From the NCBI RefSeq assembly GCF_029962485.1, contig NZ_CP073637.1, positions 868,001 through 932,000 of the forward strand: a stretch of 64,000 bases of DNA, read 5' to 3'. Position numbers and translations under genes: made by a program. This DNA comes from Burkholderia cepacia. GTDB taxonomy: Bacteria > Pseudomonadota > Gammaproteobacteria > Burkholderiales > Burkholderiaceae. This document shows positions 43,325-53,294 of the stretch, in pieces. The stretch's first letter is position 1. Each line of letters opens with the position of its first letter. The notes beneath the pieces were generated by a model. That model was not told the DNA's origin. It worked only from the letters and a program-made list of their open reading frames with translations, and ran no database searches.

Positions 43325-44059
43325 ATGTCTTCGATTGAAGTGGTAAATGTGTCGCTCAAATTTCGACTTTACCATGACAAGACGCCGAGTCTGAAAGACT
43401 ACCTTGCGCAGTTTTTCCGTTCGAAATCCCATTCGAAATTCACGGATTTCTGGGCGTTGAAGAATGTCAGTCTGACGATTCGGCGCGGCGATCGCGTGGG
43501 TATCGTCGGGCACAACGGCGCGGGTAAGAGCACTCTGCTGAAGACCATTTGCCGCATTTATTCCGCGCAGTCCGGCGACGTCAAGATCACCGGGCGCGTC
43601 GCGCCGCTCATCGAGATCGGCGCCGGCTTCAATCCCGAATTCAGCGGGCGCGACAATATTTATTTCAGCGGCAGCATTCTCGGCTATTCGAAAGACGAGT
43701 TGCGCCGCCTGGAAGGCGAAATCATTGAATTCACGGAGCTGGAAGAATTCATCGATACGCCGGTGAAATACTATTCGACCGGCATGTACATGAAGCTGGC
43801 GTTTGCAATTGCCACGGCCGTTCATCCGGAAATCCTGATTCTCGACGAAGTGTTTGCCGGCGGCGACGCGTCTTTCATCGCCAAGGCCAAGCAGCGGATG
43901 ACGGAGTTCATCGACAAGGCCAGCATCATGGTCTGCGTGTCGCACGACATGGACCTGTTGAGGACGCTGTGCAATCGCGTCGTGTGGCTCGATCACGGGC
44001 AGGTAAAGGCAGACGGAAATCCCGATGAAATCATCACGCAGTACCTGGCGGCGCGTTGA
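43325..44059 (+). CDS. wzt: O-antigen ABC transporter ATP-binding protein, short form
   Basis: A 244-residue ATPase: Walker A GHNGAGKST, the signature region YYSTGMYMKLAFAIA (LSxGQ replaced by YSTGM, usual for Wzt), Walker B ILILDEVFAGGD, then VSHDMDLL. It ends near residue 244, so it has no C-terminal carbohydrate-binding domain such as the one in Wzt proteins that recognise capped O-chains. Export is thus probably coupled to synthesis instead of to a terminal cap. It follows wzm after 2 bp. Confidence 0.95.
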   Translation: MSSIEVVNVSLKFRLYHDKTPSLKDYLAQFFRSKSHSKFTDFWALKNVSLTIRRGDRVGIVGHNGAGKSTLLKTICRIYSAQSGDVKITGRVAPLIEIGAGFNPEFSGRDNIYFSGSILGYSKDELRRLEGEIIEFTELEEFIDTPVKYYSTGMYMKLAFAIATAVHPEILILDEVFAGGDASFIAKAKQRMTEFIDKASIMVCVSHDMDLLRTLCNRVVWLDHGQVKADGNPDEIITQYLAAR

Positions 44060-44170
44060 CGAACGCGTAGCGGTCGGCCTGTCCGGCATGACCCCGGTGC
44101 GCGTTCGACGTGGCATCGTAGCGGCAGGGTGCGCCTGCATGCGGGGTGCAGACCAGCGCGGGCGGCCGGC

Positions 44171-45001
44171 GTGACGGGCGGTTCAGATAGCCGGTTGTCG
44201 GTATCAGTCGTCGTCTATCGGCCCGACGCGACGGTGCTTGCGCGCACGCTCGAGCGCTTGTGTGTCGCCGTCGACGCGACGCGCAAGTTCCGCCCCGGAT
44301 TTGCCGTCGATCTGTACATGATCGACAACGGCGGCCTTGCCGACGCCGGATGGAACCCGGCCGTGCTCGATGCCGCCGGGATCCGCCATGTGACCGTGAG
44401 CGGCCAGGGTAACATCGGATACGGGCGAGGGCACAATCTCGCGATCGAGCGCGCGGACGGCGGCTACCATCTGGTGCTGAATCCGGACATCGACGTCGAG
44501 CCCGATGCGCTCACGCACGCGCTGAAGTTTTTCGATGCCCATCCGGAGGTCGGCCTGCTGACGCCGAGGATCGATGACGGCGACGGCCATCTTCAGTATC
44601 TGTGCCGCCGCTATCCGACGGTGCTGGACCTGGCTGTGCGGGGCTTCCTGCCGGCGCGGTTCAGGCGGTTTTTCTCGTCGCGGCTGTCCCGATATGAAAT
44701 GCGGGACGTGATCAACGATCGCGACATCGTGTGGGATCCGCCGATCGTCAGCGGCTGCTTCATGCTGTTCCGGACCGACCTTCTCAAGAAGCTCGGCGGC
44801 TTCGATCCGCGCTATTTCCTGTATTTCGAAGACTACGACCTGAGCTTGCGCACGCTCGATGTTGCGCGGGTGGCGTACGTGCCGACCGTGCGGGTGTCGC
44901 ACTATGGCGGCGGCGCTTCGCGCAAGGGCTTCGCGCACATCCGGATGTTCTCGGCGTCGGCATTCAAGTTCTTCAACCGCTTCGGCTGGAAATGTCTATG
45001 A
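44171..45001 (+). CDS. GT2 glycosyltransferase (WbbL/rhamnosyltransferase-like, WbiF position)
   Basis: About 276 residues. Core: LSVSVVVYRPDATVLARTLERL, GNIGYGRGHNLAIERADGGYHLVLNPDIDVEPDAL (DxD as PDIDV), IVSGCFMLFRTDLLKKLGGFDPRYFLYFEDYDLSLR. These are hallmarks of WbbL-type rhamnosyl- or related transferases that add the second sugar to the lipid primer. The start is uncertain: GTG 44171 or GTG 44129. The stop overlaps the ATG of the next gene (ATGA 44998), and it precedes the wbiGHI-like genes. Confidence 0.85.
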   Translation: MTGGSDSRLSVSVVVYRPDATVLARTLERLCVAVDATRKFRPGFAVDLYMIDNGGLADAGWNPAVLDAAGIRHVTVSGQGNIGYGRGHNLAIERADGGYHLVLNPDIDVEPDALTHALKFFDAHPEVGLLTPRIDDGDGHLQYLCRRYPTVLDLAVRGFLPARFRRFFSSRLSRYEMRDVINDRDIVWDPPIVSGCFMLFRTDLLKKLGGFDPRYFLYFEDYDLSLRTLDVARVAYVPTVRVSHYGGGASRKGFAHIRMFSASAFKFFNRFGWKCL

Positions 45002-45963
45002 GCGATGTGCTCGTGACCGGGGCGAACGGGTTCGTCGGCCGTGCGCTTTGCCTGGCGCTGCAGCGTCGCGGGCATACCGCGAGCGGGCTCGTGCGCCGCT
45101 CGGGCGCGTGTGTTGCCGGTGTTCGCGAGTGGGTTCATCCCGCCGACGACTTCGCGGGCCTCGCCGATGCGTGGCCGGCTGCGTTCGAGCCGGATTGCGT
45201 GGTGCACCTCGCGGCGCGCGTCCACGTGATGCGTGACGACGCCAACGATCCGGTTGCCGCATTTCGCGCGGCAAACGTCGAAGGCGCATTGCGGGTTGCG
45301 CAAGCCGCGCATCGCCGCAACGTCCGGCGGATGGTGTTCGTCAGCAGCGTGAAGGCGGTGGCGGAGTCCGACGGCGGCGTGCCGCTGGACGAGCGTGTGC
45401 CGCCGCATCCGGAAGATGCGTACGGGCGGTCGAAACTCGAGGCCGAGCAGGCGCTGGTCGAGTTTGCCTCGCAAACCGGCCTCGACGTCGTGATCGTTCG
45501 TCCGCCGCTCGTCTACGGCCCCGGCGTGCGCGCCAACTTCCTGCGGATGATGGATGCGATCGCGCGCGGCGTGCCGCTGCCGCTCGGCGCGATCGCCGCG
45601 CGCCGCAGTCTGGTCTACGTCGACAATCTCGCGGATGCGTTGCTGCACTGCGCGACCGACCCGCGTGCGGCGCAGGGCTGCTTTCACGTTGCCGACGACG
45701 ACGCATCGTCCGTGACCGAACTGCTGCAGATGGTCGGCGATGCGCTCGGCAAGCCGGCGCGGTTGTTTCCGGTTCCGGTCGGGTTGTTGCGCGCGGTGGG
45801 CAAGTTGACCGGCCGGACTGCCGCGATCGACCGCCTGACGGGCGGCCTGCAGCTCGATACCGGTTGCATCGCGCGGGTGCTCGACTGGCGCCCCCCGTAT
45901 TCGACCCGGCAGGGGCTCGAAGCGACGGCGGCATGGTATCGTTCGCGCGATACGGAACAATAA
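44998..45963 (+). CDS. wbiG: NAD-dependent epimerase/dehydratase (UDP-sugar 4-reductase/epimerase, WbiG-like)
   Basis: A 321-residue SDR protein with VLVTGANGFVGRALCLALQRRG, VVHLAARVHVMRDDANDP, FVSSVKAVAES and AYGRSKLEAEQAL (YxxxK). It resembles WbpV/WbiG enzymes, which reduce or epimerise the 4-keto sugar made by WbpM-type dehydratases to UDP-QuiNAc or UDP-FucNAc. The neighbours, a WbpL-type transferase and a WbpM-type dehydratase, support this. An alternative ATG lies 6 bp upstream. Confidence 0.88.
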   Translation: MSDVLVTGANGFVGRALCLALQRRGHTASGLVRRSGACVAGVREWVHPADDFAGLADAWPAAFEPDCVVHLAARVHVMRDDANDPVAAFRAANVEGALRVAQAAHRRNVRRMVFVSSVKAVAESDGGVPLDERVPPHPEDAYGRSKLEAEQALVEFASQTGLDVVIVRPPLVYGPGVRANFLRMMDAIARGVPLPLGAIAARRSLVYVDNLADALLHCATDPRAAQGCFHVADDDASSVTELLQMVGDALGKPARLFPVPVGLLRAVGKLTGRTAAIDRLTGGLQLDTGCIARVLDWRPPYSTRQGLEATAAWYRSRDTEQ

Positions 45964-45968
45964 CCGAC

Positions 45969-46985
45969 ATGCATTTCGCGATTTCCACGTGGCCGACTGC
46001 CGCCGCGATGGCGCTGGCCTGCGCCGTCGCGACCACAGCGATCCTGCGCACGCTGCTCGCCACCGGGCTGGCGTGGCGGCTTGCCACCGACATTCCAAAC
46101 GATCGTTCGTTACACGTGCGTCCGACGCCGCGCGTCGGCGGCTGGGGCATCGTGCCGGTCTCCGTGCTTGCGATGCTGGGGTTCGCGCCGCGGATCTGGC
46201 TGATCGCTGTCGCGGCGGCAGCGCTGGCAGCCATGTCGCAATTCGACGACCGGCACGGGCTGCCGGCCCGCGTGCGGTTCTCGGCGCACCTCGTGGCGGT
46301 GGTCGCGCTGATCGCCGTGTTCCCGGCCGACGCACCGTGGTGGCTGCTGGTCGGAATCGGCTTCGCGATGGTCTGGCTGACGAACCTGTACAACTTCATG
46401 GACGGCGCCGACGGCCTCGCGGGCGGCATGGCGCTGTTCGGTTTCGGCGGGTACGCGGTCGCGGCGCTCAACGGCGCTCAGGTGGCGCCCGATCTCGTCG
46501 TGGCGGGCGCGGCGGTTGCTGGCGCGGCGCTGGGCTTTCTTCTGCTCAATTTCCACCCGGCGCGACTGTTCCTCGGTGACGCCGGCTCGATTCCGCTCGG
46601 GTTCCTGGCCGGTGCGCTGGGCTACTGGGGCTGGCGCACCGGCGTCTGGCCGATCTGGTTTCCCGCGATGGTGTTTGCTCCCTTTATTGCCGATGCATCT
46701 GTAACACTTTTGAGACGCCTGTTACGCGGAGAAAAGTTCTGGCAGGCGCACCGCGAGCATTATTATCAGAGGATGGTCCGATCGGGCGTCAGCCACGGTC
46801 GGACCGCTCTTTATTGGTACCTCATCATGCTCGCGGGCATAATTGTCGCCGTGTGGGCAAAGGGCCGCCCGGAACTGCAGCAATGGCTGTCGTTCTTCGT
46901 GTGGTATGGCGTCCTGGCATGGTTCGGATGGTTGATCGACATGCGTTGGCGCCAGTTTCAATCGGCCGCCGAAAACAACTCTTGA
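45969..46985 (+). CDS. wbiH: Undecaprenyl-phosphate glycosylphosphotransferase (WbpL/WecA family)
   Basis: A 338-residue MraY/WecA-type membrane enzyme with about 10 helices. Motifs: RSLHVRPTPRVGGWG, NLYNFMDGADGLAGG (catalytic DGxDGLAGG), LFLGDAGSIPLGFLAGALG and the His-rich HREHYYQRMVRSG. It transfers a sugar-1-phosphate, probably QuiNAc or FucNAc, to undecaprenyl phosphate and so starts the O-chain. It is the first of two such enzymes in the window, the other being at 51123. It is 5 bp after the epimerase gene. Confidence 0.93.
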   Translation: MHFAISTWPTAAAMALACAVATTAILRTLLATGLAWRLATDIPNDRSLHVRPTPRVGGWGIVPVSVLAMLGFAPRIWLIAVAAAALAAMSQFDDRHGLPARVRFSAHLVAVVALIAVFPADAPWWLLVGIGFAMVWLTNLYNFMDGADGLAGGMALFGFGGYAVAALNGAQVAPDLVVAGAAVAGAALGFLLLNFHPARLFLGDAGSIPLGFLAGALGYWGWRTGVWPIWFPAMVFAPFIADASVTLLRRLLRGEKFWQAHREHYYQRMVRSGVSHGRTALYWYLIMLAGIIVAVWAKGRPELQQWLSFFVWYGVLAWFGWLIDMRWRQFQSAAENNS

Positions 46986-46997
46986 GGTTTCCCGCCG

Positions 46998-48884
46998 ATG
47001 TTGCGATCCAAGGCATCGTGGCTGTCACTCAGTGCTTTTCTGTTCGACCTGATGGCGGTTGTCGCCGCATGGTTGTTCGCCTATCTCGTTCGTTTCAACG
47101 GTAGCGTTCCGCATGAGTTCCTGAGCGGCGCGCTGATGGCGATGACCTGGGTACTGCCCATCTACGCGCTGATGTTCCACGGGTTCGGCCTGTATCGTGG
47201 GCTGTGGGTGTTCGCGAGCCTGCCCGACCTGATGCGCATCGCGAAGGCGGTGGTCGGCGGCGGCGTGATCGTGATGATCGGCGCCTTGATGTTCCAGCCG
47301 CAGCCGATCATTCCGCGCTCGGTGCTGCTCGTGTCGCCGCTGATGCTGTTCCTGGCGATGGGCGGTGCCCGCGCGCTGTATCGCGCGACGAAGGAGTACT
47401 ACCTGTACGGCGGGCTCGTCGGCAAGGGCAAGCCGGTGCTGGTGCTCGGCGCCGGCACGGCCGGCGCGAGTCTCGCGCGCGAACTGTCGCGCTCCGGTGA
47501 ATGGCGCCTCGTCGGCCTGCTCGACGACGATGTCACGAAGCAGGGCCGCGAAATCTACGGCTACAAGGTGCTGGGCTCGTTCAACGACCTCAAGCACTGG
47601 ACCGATGCGATGAAGGTCGAGTACGCGATCATCGCGATTCCGTCGGCGTCGGTCGAGGCGCAACGTCGCGTCGCGACGCTGTGCGTGCGTGCCGGCGTGA
47701 AGGCGATGGTGCTGCCGTCGCTGACCGCGCTGATGCCGGGGCAGGGCTTCCTGTCGCAGGTACGGAACATCGATCTCGAGGACCTGCTCGGCCGCGATGC
47801 CGTGACGATCGACACGCCGCACGTCGAGGCGCTGCTGCGCGGCCGTGTCGTGATGGTGACGGGTGCGGGCGGTTCGATCGGCTCCGAGCTGTGCCGGCAG
47901 ATCCTGCGTTTCGCGCCGGCGCAACTGGTTGCTTTCGACCTGTCCGAATACGCGATGTACCGGCTCACCGAGGAGTTGCGTGAACGGTTCCCCGACCTGC
48001 CCGTCCTGCCGATCATCGGCGATGCGAAGGATTCGCTGCTGCTCGACCAGGTGATGTCGCGCCATGCGCCGCACATCGTGTTCCATGCGGCCGCCTACAA
48101 GCACGTGCCGCTGATGGAAGAGCACAACGCCTGGCAGGCGCTGCGCAACAACGTGCTCGGCACGTATCGCGTGGCGCGCGCGGCGATCCGCCACGACGTG
48201 CGTCACTTCGTGCTGATCTCGACCGACAAGGCCGTCAATCCGACCAACGTGATGGGCGCGAGCAAGCGCCTTGCCGAAATGGCGTGCCAGGCGTTGCAGC
48301 AGACGAGCGGGCGCACGCAGTTCGAGACGGTGCGCTTCGGCAACGTGCTCGGCAGTGCGGGCAGCGTGATCCCGAAATTCCAGCAGCAGATCGCGAAGGG
48401 CGGCCCGGTGACGGTCACGCACCCGGAGATCACGCGCTTCTTCATGACGATCCCGGAAGCGTCGCAGCTCGTGCTGCAGGCGTCGAGCATGGGGCATGGC
48501 GGAGAAATCTTCATTCTCGACATGGGCGAGCCGGTGAAGATCGTCGATCTCGCGCGCGACCTGATCCGCCTGTACGGGTTCTCGGAAGAGCAGATCCGCA
48601 TCGAGTTCACGGGCCTGCGGCCCGGCGAGAAGCTCTACGAGGAACTGCTCGCGGACGACGAGGCGACGACGCGCACGCCGCATTCGAAACTGCGGATCGC
48701 GCGGGCGCGCGAAGTGCCGGACAATTTCCTCGACGAACTGCTGCCGTGGCTGATGCAGCACCGCGTGCTGTCCGACGATGAAGTGCGGCGCGACCTGCGG
48801 CGCTGGGTGCCGGAATATCAGACGACCGTCGTGCCTGTACTACAGAGCGTGCCAACGGTGATGCGGGCAGTATCGAATGAATGA
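46998..48884 (+). CDS. wbiI: Membrane UDP-GlcNAc 4,6-dehydratase (WbpM/WbiI family)
   Basis: A 628-residue protein. The N-terminal ~120 residues have four membrane helices, then a Rossmann domain (VLVLGAGTAGASLARELS), then the catalytic SDR domain (VVMVTGAGGSIGSELCRQI) with NVMGASKRLAEM. The catalytic Tyr is replaced by Met (M-x3-K), as in WbpM. It makes the 4-keto-6-deoxy intermediate for QuiNAc/FucNAc in the inner membrane. It ends the plus-strand locus. Confidence 0.94.
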   Translation: MLRSKASWLSLSAFLFDLMAVVAAWLFAYLVRFNGSVPHEFLSGALMAMTWVLPIYALMFHGFGLYRGLWVFASLPDLMRIAKAVVGGGVIVMIGALMFQPQPIIPRSVLLVSPLMLFLAMGGARALYRATKEYYLYGGLVGKGKPVLVLGAGTAGASLARELSRSGEWRLVGLLDDDVTKQGREIYGYKVLGSFNDLKHWTDAMKVEYAIIAIPSASVEAQRRVATLCVRAGVKAMVLPSLTALMPGQGFLSQVRNIDLEDLLGRDAVTIDTPHVEALLRGRVVMVTGAGGSIGSELCRQILRFAPAQLVAFDLSEYAMYRLTEELRERFPDLPVLPIIGDAKDSLLLDQVMSRHAPHIVFHAAAYKHVPLMEEHNAWQALRNNVLGTYRVARAAIRHDVRHFVLISTDKAVNPTNVMGASKRLAEMACQALQQTSGRTQFETVRFGNVLGSAGSVIPKFQQQIAKGGPVTVTHPEITRFFMTIPEASQLVLQASSMGHGGEIFILDMGEPVKIVDLARDLIRLYGFSEEQIRIEFTGLRPGEKLYEELLADDEATTRTPHSKLRIARAREVPDNFLDELLPWLMQHRVLSDDEVRRDLRRWVPEYQTTVVPVLQSVPTVMRAVSNE

Positions 48885-49006
48885 TGTCGGTCTTGCTGAC
48901 CGCGAGGTTCAATTCTGCTGATCGAGCGGTGGTAATCGAGAGTTGATAGGTTCGTGGCGCGTATTTCGGCGTGCCGAAACGATCTGATTTGATTCGATAT
49001 GCCGCC

Positions 49007-49035
49007 CCGGGACGGTAAGTCGGTTACCGTCCCGG
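49007..49035 (-). terminator. Hairpin downstream of glmS
   Basis: 12-bp perfect stem CCGGGACGGTAA, loop GTCGG, TTACCGTCCCGG, located 11 bp beyond the glmS stop. There is no T run on either side, so it is probably not a classical intrinsic terminator; it may protect the mRNA end. Confidence 0.5.
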
Positions 49036-49045
49036 CAAGCCTGCC

Positions 49046-50863
49046 TTACTCCACCGTCACCGATTTCGCGAGGTTCCGCGGCTTGTCGACGTCGGTGCCG
49101 CGCGCGCATGCGGTGTGATACGCGAGCAGCTGCAGCGGTACGACGTGGAGGATCGGCGACAGTTGCCCGTAGTGCTCCGGCATCCGGATCACGTGGAGGC
49201 CGTCGTCGTTGACGATCTGCGTATCGGCATCGGCGAACACGTACAGCTCGCCGCCGCGCGCACGCACTTCCTGCATGTTCGACTTCAGCTTTTCGAGCAG
49301 TGTGTCGTTCGGCGCGACCGTGACGACCGGCATCGCTTCGGTGACGAGCGCGAGCGGCCCGTGCTTCAGTTCGCCGGCCGGATAGGCCTCGGCGTGGATG
49401 TACGAGATTTCCTTCAGCTTCAGCGCGCCTTCCAGCGCGATCGGGTAGTGCAGCCCGCGGCCGAGGAACAGCGCGTTTTCCTTGCGCGCGAATTCTTCCG
49501 ACCACGCGATGATCTGCGGCTCGAGCGCAAGCACGCTGTTCAACGCGGCCGGCAGGTGGCGCAGCTGCTTCAGGAATTCGGCTTCCTGCACGGCGTCGAC
49601 GTGCCCGCGCAGCTTGCCGAGCGTCGCGGCCAGCACGAACAGCGCGACGAGCTGGGTCGTGAACGCCTTCGTCGACGCGACGCCGATCTCGGTGCCCGCA
49701 TGCGTCAGGAACTGCATTTCGGTCAGGCGCACCATCGCGCTCGTCGCGACGTTGCAGACCGCGAGCGTATGCGCGTGGCCGAGCGACTGCGCATGCTTGA
49801 GCGCCGCGAGCGTATCGGCCGTCTCGCCCGACTGCGAGATCACGAGCACGAGCTGGCGCGGGTTCGGCACCGATTCGCGGTAGCGGTACTCGCTCGCGAT
49901 CTCGACCTGGGTCGGGATCTTCGCGATCGATTCGAGCCAGTACTTCGCGGTGAGCCCCGAGTAGTAGCTCGTGCCGCACGCGAGGATCAGCAGGCTGTCG
50001 ATCTCCGCGAACGCGGCGGGCGCGGCGTCGCCGAACAGCGTCGCGTCGAAGGCTTCCGTCTGCGGCACGGTATCGCTGATCGCGCGCGGCTGTTCGAAGA
50101 TTTCCTTCTGCATGAAGTGGCGATACGGGCCGAGCTCGACCGCGCCGCCGTATGCGCTGACCACGCGGATCTCGCGCTGCACGGTGGCGCCATGTCGATC
50201 GACGATCTTCACACCGTCGAGCGACAGCTCGCACATGTCGCCTTCCTCGAGGAACGTGAAATGGTCGGTGCTGCCCGCGAGCGCGAGCGCATCGGACGCG
50301 AGGAAGTTCTCGCCGTCGCCATGGCCGACGACGAGCGGCGAACCCTGGCGCGCGCCGACGACGGTATGCGGCTGGTCCTTGTGGATCACGGCGATCGCAT
50401 ACGCGCCATGCAACTGATGCACGGCTTCGCGCACGGCGTCGAACAGGTTGCCGCGATACAGGCTGTGCACGAGGTGGGCAATCACCTCGGTGTCGGTCTG
50501 CGACACGAATTCGTAGCCCTTCGCGCGCAGCGCTTCGCGCAGCGTCTCGAAGTTCTCGATGATGCCGTTATGGACGAGCGCAAGCGCGTTCGACGAGAAG
50601 ATCGGGTGCGCGTTGTGCGTGACGGGCGCGCCGTGCGTGGCCCAGCGCGTGTGCGCGATGCCCGTCGTGCCTTCGAGGTGCGATTCCTGCACCTGCGCGT
50701 CGAGATCGGCGACGCGCGCAACGCTGCGCGCGCGCTTCGGCGCACCCGGTTCGAGCACGGCGACGCCGCACGAATCGTAGCCACGGTATTCGAGGCGCCG
50801 TAAACCTTCGATCAGCACCGGAACGATATTACGCTGCGCAACTGCGCCGACAATGCCGCACAT
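49046..50863 (-). CDS. glmS: Glutamine-fructose-6-phosphate aminotransferase (isomerising)
   Basis: A 605-residue enzyme. N-terminal glutaminase with the nucleophile Cys2 ([12 protein letters not shown]) and HTRWATHG; two SIS domains with ACGTSYYSG and [16 protein letters not shown]-terminal end [12 protein letters not shown]. It makes glucosamine-6-phosphate, the entry to UDP-GlcNAc for peptidoglycan, LPS and the glycans coded on both sides. It sits alone between the O-antigen and ogc-like clusters. No glmS ribozyme-like leader was recognised. Confidence 0.97.
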   Translation of the reverse strand: MCGIVGAVAQRNIVPVLIEGLRRLEYRGYDSCGVAVLEPGAPKRARSVARVADLDAQVQESHLEGTTGIAHTRWATHGAPVTHNAHPIFSSNALALVHNGIIENFETLREALRAKGYEFVSQTDTEVIAHLVHSLYRGNLFDAVREAVHQLHGAYAIAVIHKDQPHTVVGARQGSPLVVGHGDGENFLASDALALAGSTDHFTFLEEGDMCELSLDGVKIVDRHGATVQREIRVVSAYGGAVELGPYRHFMQKEIFEQPRAISDTVPQTEAFDATLFGDAAPAAFAEIDSLLILACGTSYYSGLTAKYWLESIAKIPTQVEIASEYRYRESVPNPRQLVLVISQSGETADTLAALKHAQSLGHAHTLAVCNVATSAMVRLTEMQFLTHAGTEIGVASTKAFTTQLVALFVLAATLGKLRGHVDAVQEAEFLKQLRHLPAALNSVLALEPQIIAWSEEFARKENALFLGRGLHYPIALEGALKLKEISYIHAEAYPAGELKHGPLALVTEAMPVVTVAPNDTLLEKLKSNMQEVRARGGELYVFADADTQIVNDDGLHVIRMPEHYGQLSPILHVVPLQLLAYHTACARGTDVDKPRNLAKSVTVE

Positions 50864-51122
50864 GAATGGTCAATCCTGTAAGTCGACGCGGGCGCCGCGT
50901 GGGCGCCCGCAAAAGGTTTAGCTATATTTCCTGGAAGCAGGGCCGCCTTTGCGGTCTTCGTTTTGTCGTTGGTGGGAACACACCATCGGTGACATCACTT
51001 GTCACATTGCGCGGTCATCACGCCGCAGCGATGGGTGAATTGGCGCGAGAAATTGCGTTTCCGACCTGACGAATATATCGCATTCGAGCACGGTCCCAGC
51101 GTTGCTGTTGGCTCTGGTCTGA

Positions 51123-52229
51123 TCAATGCTGCTGGCGCTGCTTCCTTACCACCATCCACTTCGGTACCCTGAACCTGACGATGCTGAGATAAAGCCAAAC
51201 ATAAGTCAGCGCGAACAGCACGACAAAAACGAACAGGTGCACCGTATGCCGCCAGAACAGCGTCGCCGGAATCACCGCGACGAGGCACAGCAGCCATAGA
51301 TAAGGTGACGTGAGCGAATTCCGCCGCGTCAAATCATGCGCATGCTTCGTCCCCACAGCCCAGCGCATCAGCCGCTTGTACACGAGCATGTGCAGGTGCA
51401 CGCCGTCCGGAATGCCGGGCGACATCCCGCGGATGAACTTTTTCCGATAGATCGAGAAGCACGTCTCGAAGATCGGATACATGAACAGCAGCACCGGGTA
51501 CCACGCGGACACCTCGCGATTGCGCATCACGAGCATGATCGCGAGTTCGGCAAGCATGAAGCCGATGAAATACGCGCCGCCGTCGCCGAGGAAGATCAGC
51601 CCGGCCGGAAAATTCCACAGAAAGAAGCCGAGCACGGCGCCCATCATGATGATCGACGCAGACATCACGACCGGGTCGTTGACATGGAACGCGACGTACG
51701 CGAGCGACGCGAACATCATGAAGCTGACCATCGACGCGAGGCCGTTGAAGCCGTCGATGATGTTGATCGCGTTCGCGAGCGCCGCGACCGCGAGCACGGT
51801 GATGAACGCCGAGATGGCCACGTAGCCGAGCAGGAAGTCGAGCGGCGGCACGCTGATGCGCTTGACCGCGATGCCCAGCAGCCAGAACGCCAGCGCGGCC
51901 GCGCCCATCGTGCAGAGCAGCCGCGCGCGCGGCGACACGCGTTTGGTCAGGTCCTCGACGAGGCCGGACAGGAACGCCGGCAGCCCGCAGGCGGCGATGC
52001 CGAGAATGCTGCCCGCGATCGTCGGATAGCGCCGGGACAGGATCAGCGCGGCAACGACGACCCCGGCGAGGATCCCGATGCCCCCCACTCGCGGCACGGG
52101 CCGCACGTGGAATTTCTGCACGCCGGCCAGATCGCTGTCGACCGAGAATTTCTCGTGAAGGTGCGCGTAGCGCACGATGAACAGCGTGACGAACAGGGAG
52201 ACGATGAAGCCGGACGCGAAGCTGAGCAT
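51123..52229 (-). CDS. ogcI: Undecaprenyl-phosphate N-acetylhexosamine phosphotransferase (WecA-like, OgcI)
   Basis: A 368-residue membrane protein of the MraY/WecA family, about 11 helices: KFHVRPVPRVGGIGILAG, ANAINIIDGFNGLASMVS (DGFNGLA catalytic), LIFLGDGGAYFIGFMLAEL, and DGVHLHMLVYKRLMRWA. In B. cenocepacia the same gene order (initiating transferase, galE-like epimerase, two transferases, flippase) is the ogc cluster for the protein O-glycan. It thus probably loads the first GalNAc-P. Last gene of the minus-strand set. Confidence 0.88.
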   Translation of the reverse strand: MLSFASGFIVSLFVTLFIVRYAHLHEKFSVDSDLAGVQKFHVRPVPRVGGIGILAGVVVAALILSRRYPTIAGSILGIAACGLPAFLSGLVEDLTKRVSPRARLLCTMGAAALAFWLLGIAVKRISVPPLDFLLGYVAISAFITVLAVAALANAINIIDGFNGLASMVSFMMFASLAYVAFHVNDPVVMSASIIMMGAVLGFFLWNFPAGLIFLGDGGAYFIGFMLAELAIMLVMRNREVSAWYPVLLFMYPIFETCFSIYRKKFIRGMSPGIPDGVHLHMLVYKRLMRWAVGTKHAHDLTRRNSLTSPYLWLLCLVAVIPATLFWRHTVHLFVFVVLFALTYVWLYLSIVRFRVPKWMVVRKQRQQH

Positions 52230-52256
52230 GGGATCGCTCGAAAAATGGACAGCGGA

Positions 52257-53279
52257 TTATACAAAACCGCGCGGGTTCCCCTCCTGCCATCGCCAGTGGT
52301 CGGCACACATTTCTTCGATACCGAGCGTCGCGCGCCAGCCGATGATGTCGGCCGCGGCCTGCGGGTTCGCGTAGCACTCGGCGATGTCGCCCGGGCGGCG
52401 TGCGACGAGTTCGTACGGCACCGGGCGGCCCGACGCCTTTTCGAACGCGCGGACGACTTCCAGCACGCTGTATCCCTGGCCGGTGCCGAGGTTCACGACG
52501 AAGCTCGCGTCGCGCTTCGCCAGCGCATCGAGTGCGGCGATGTGCCCCTTCGCGAGATCGACGACGTGGATGTAGTCGCGCACGCCAGTGCCGTCCGGCG
52601 TCGCGTAGTCGGAACCGAACACGCGCAGCTTTTCCAGCTTGCCGACCGCGACCTGCGCGACATACGGCATCAGGTTGTTCGGGATGCCGGCCGGATCCTC
52701 GCCGATCAGCCCGCTCGCGTGCGCGCCGACCGGGTTGAAGTAGCGCAGCGTCGCGATGCGCCACGAAGGATCGGACACCTCGAGATCGCGCAGGATCTGC
52801 TCGGCGATCAGCTTCGACTGGCCGTACGGGTTCGTCGCCGACAGCGGGAACGACTCGTCGATCGGCGAGCGCTCGGGCACGCCGTACACGGTCGCGGACG
52901 AGCTGAACACGAACTGTTTGACGTTGCGTTCGCGCATCACCTTGAGCACGGCGAGCAGGCCGCCGATGTTGTTCTGGTAGTACTCGAGCGGCTTCGCGAC
53001 CGATTCGCCGACGGCCTTGAGCGCCGCGAAATGGATGGTGCCGGTGATCGGGTGCGCGTCGAACACCTTCGCGAGCGCGGCTTCGTCGCACACGTCGACC
53101 TGATGGAACGAGGGCGTCTTGCCCGTGATCTGCTCGATGCGCCGGACGGATTCGGCCTTGCTGTTGACGAGGTTGTCGACGATCACGACATCGTAGCCGT
53201 TGTCGAGCAACTCGACGGCCGTGTGCGAGCCGATATAGCCCGCGCCGCCGGTGACGAGGATGGTGCCTTTAGCAGTCAT
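52257..53279 (-). CDS. ogcE: UDP-glucose/GlcNAc 4-epimerase (GalE, OgcE)
   Basis: A 340-residue SDR of standard GalE length: [64 protein letters not shown] (YxxxK) and GTGQGYSVLEVV. It would supply UDP-Gal and UDP-GalNAc, the sugars of the Burkholderia O-glycan trisaccharide. Gap to the initiating-transferase gene is 27 bp. Confidence 0.94.
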   Translation of the reverse strand: MTAKGTILVTGGAGYIGSHTAVELLDNGYDVVIVDNLVNSKAESVRRIEQITGKTPSFHQVDVCDEAALAKVFDAHPITGTIHFAALKAVGESVAKPLEYYQNNIGGLLAVLKVMRERNVKQFVFSSSATVYGVPERSPIDESFPLSATNPYGQSKLIAEQILRDLEVSDPSWRIATLRYFNPVGAHASGLIGEDPAGIPNNLMPYVAQVAVGKLEKLRVFGSDYATPDGTGVRDYIHVVDLAKGHIAALDALAKRDASFVVNLGTGQGYSVLEVVRAFEKASGRPVPYELVARRPGDIAECYANPQAAADIIGWRATLGIEEMCADHWRWQEGNPRGFV

Positions 53280-53294
53280 TGCTGATGCGCTCCT

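Noticed and set aside
49007..49035. Classical rho-independent terminator for glmS and wbiI
   Set aside because: The stem is perfect but lacks a T run on both strands, so it is listed as a hairpin with low confidence.
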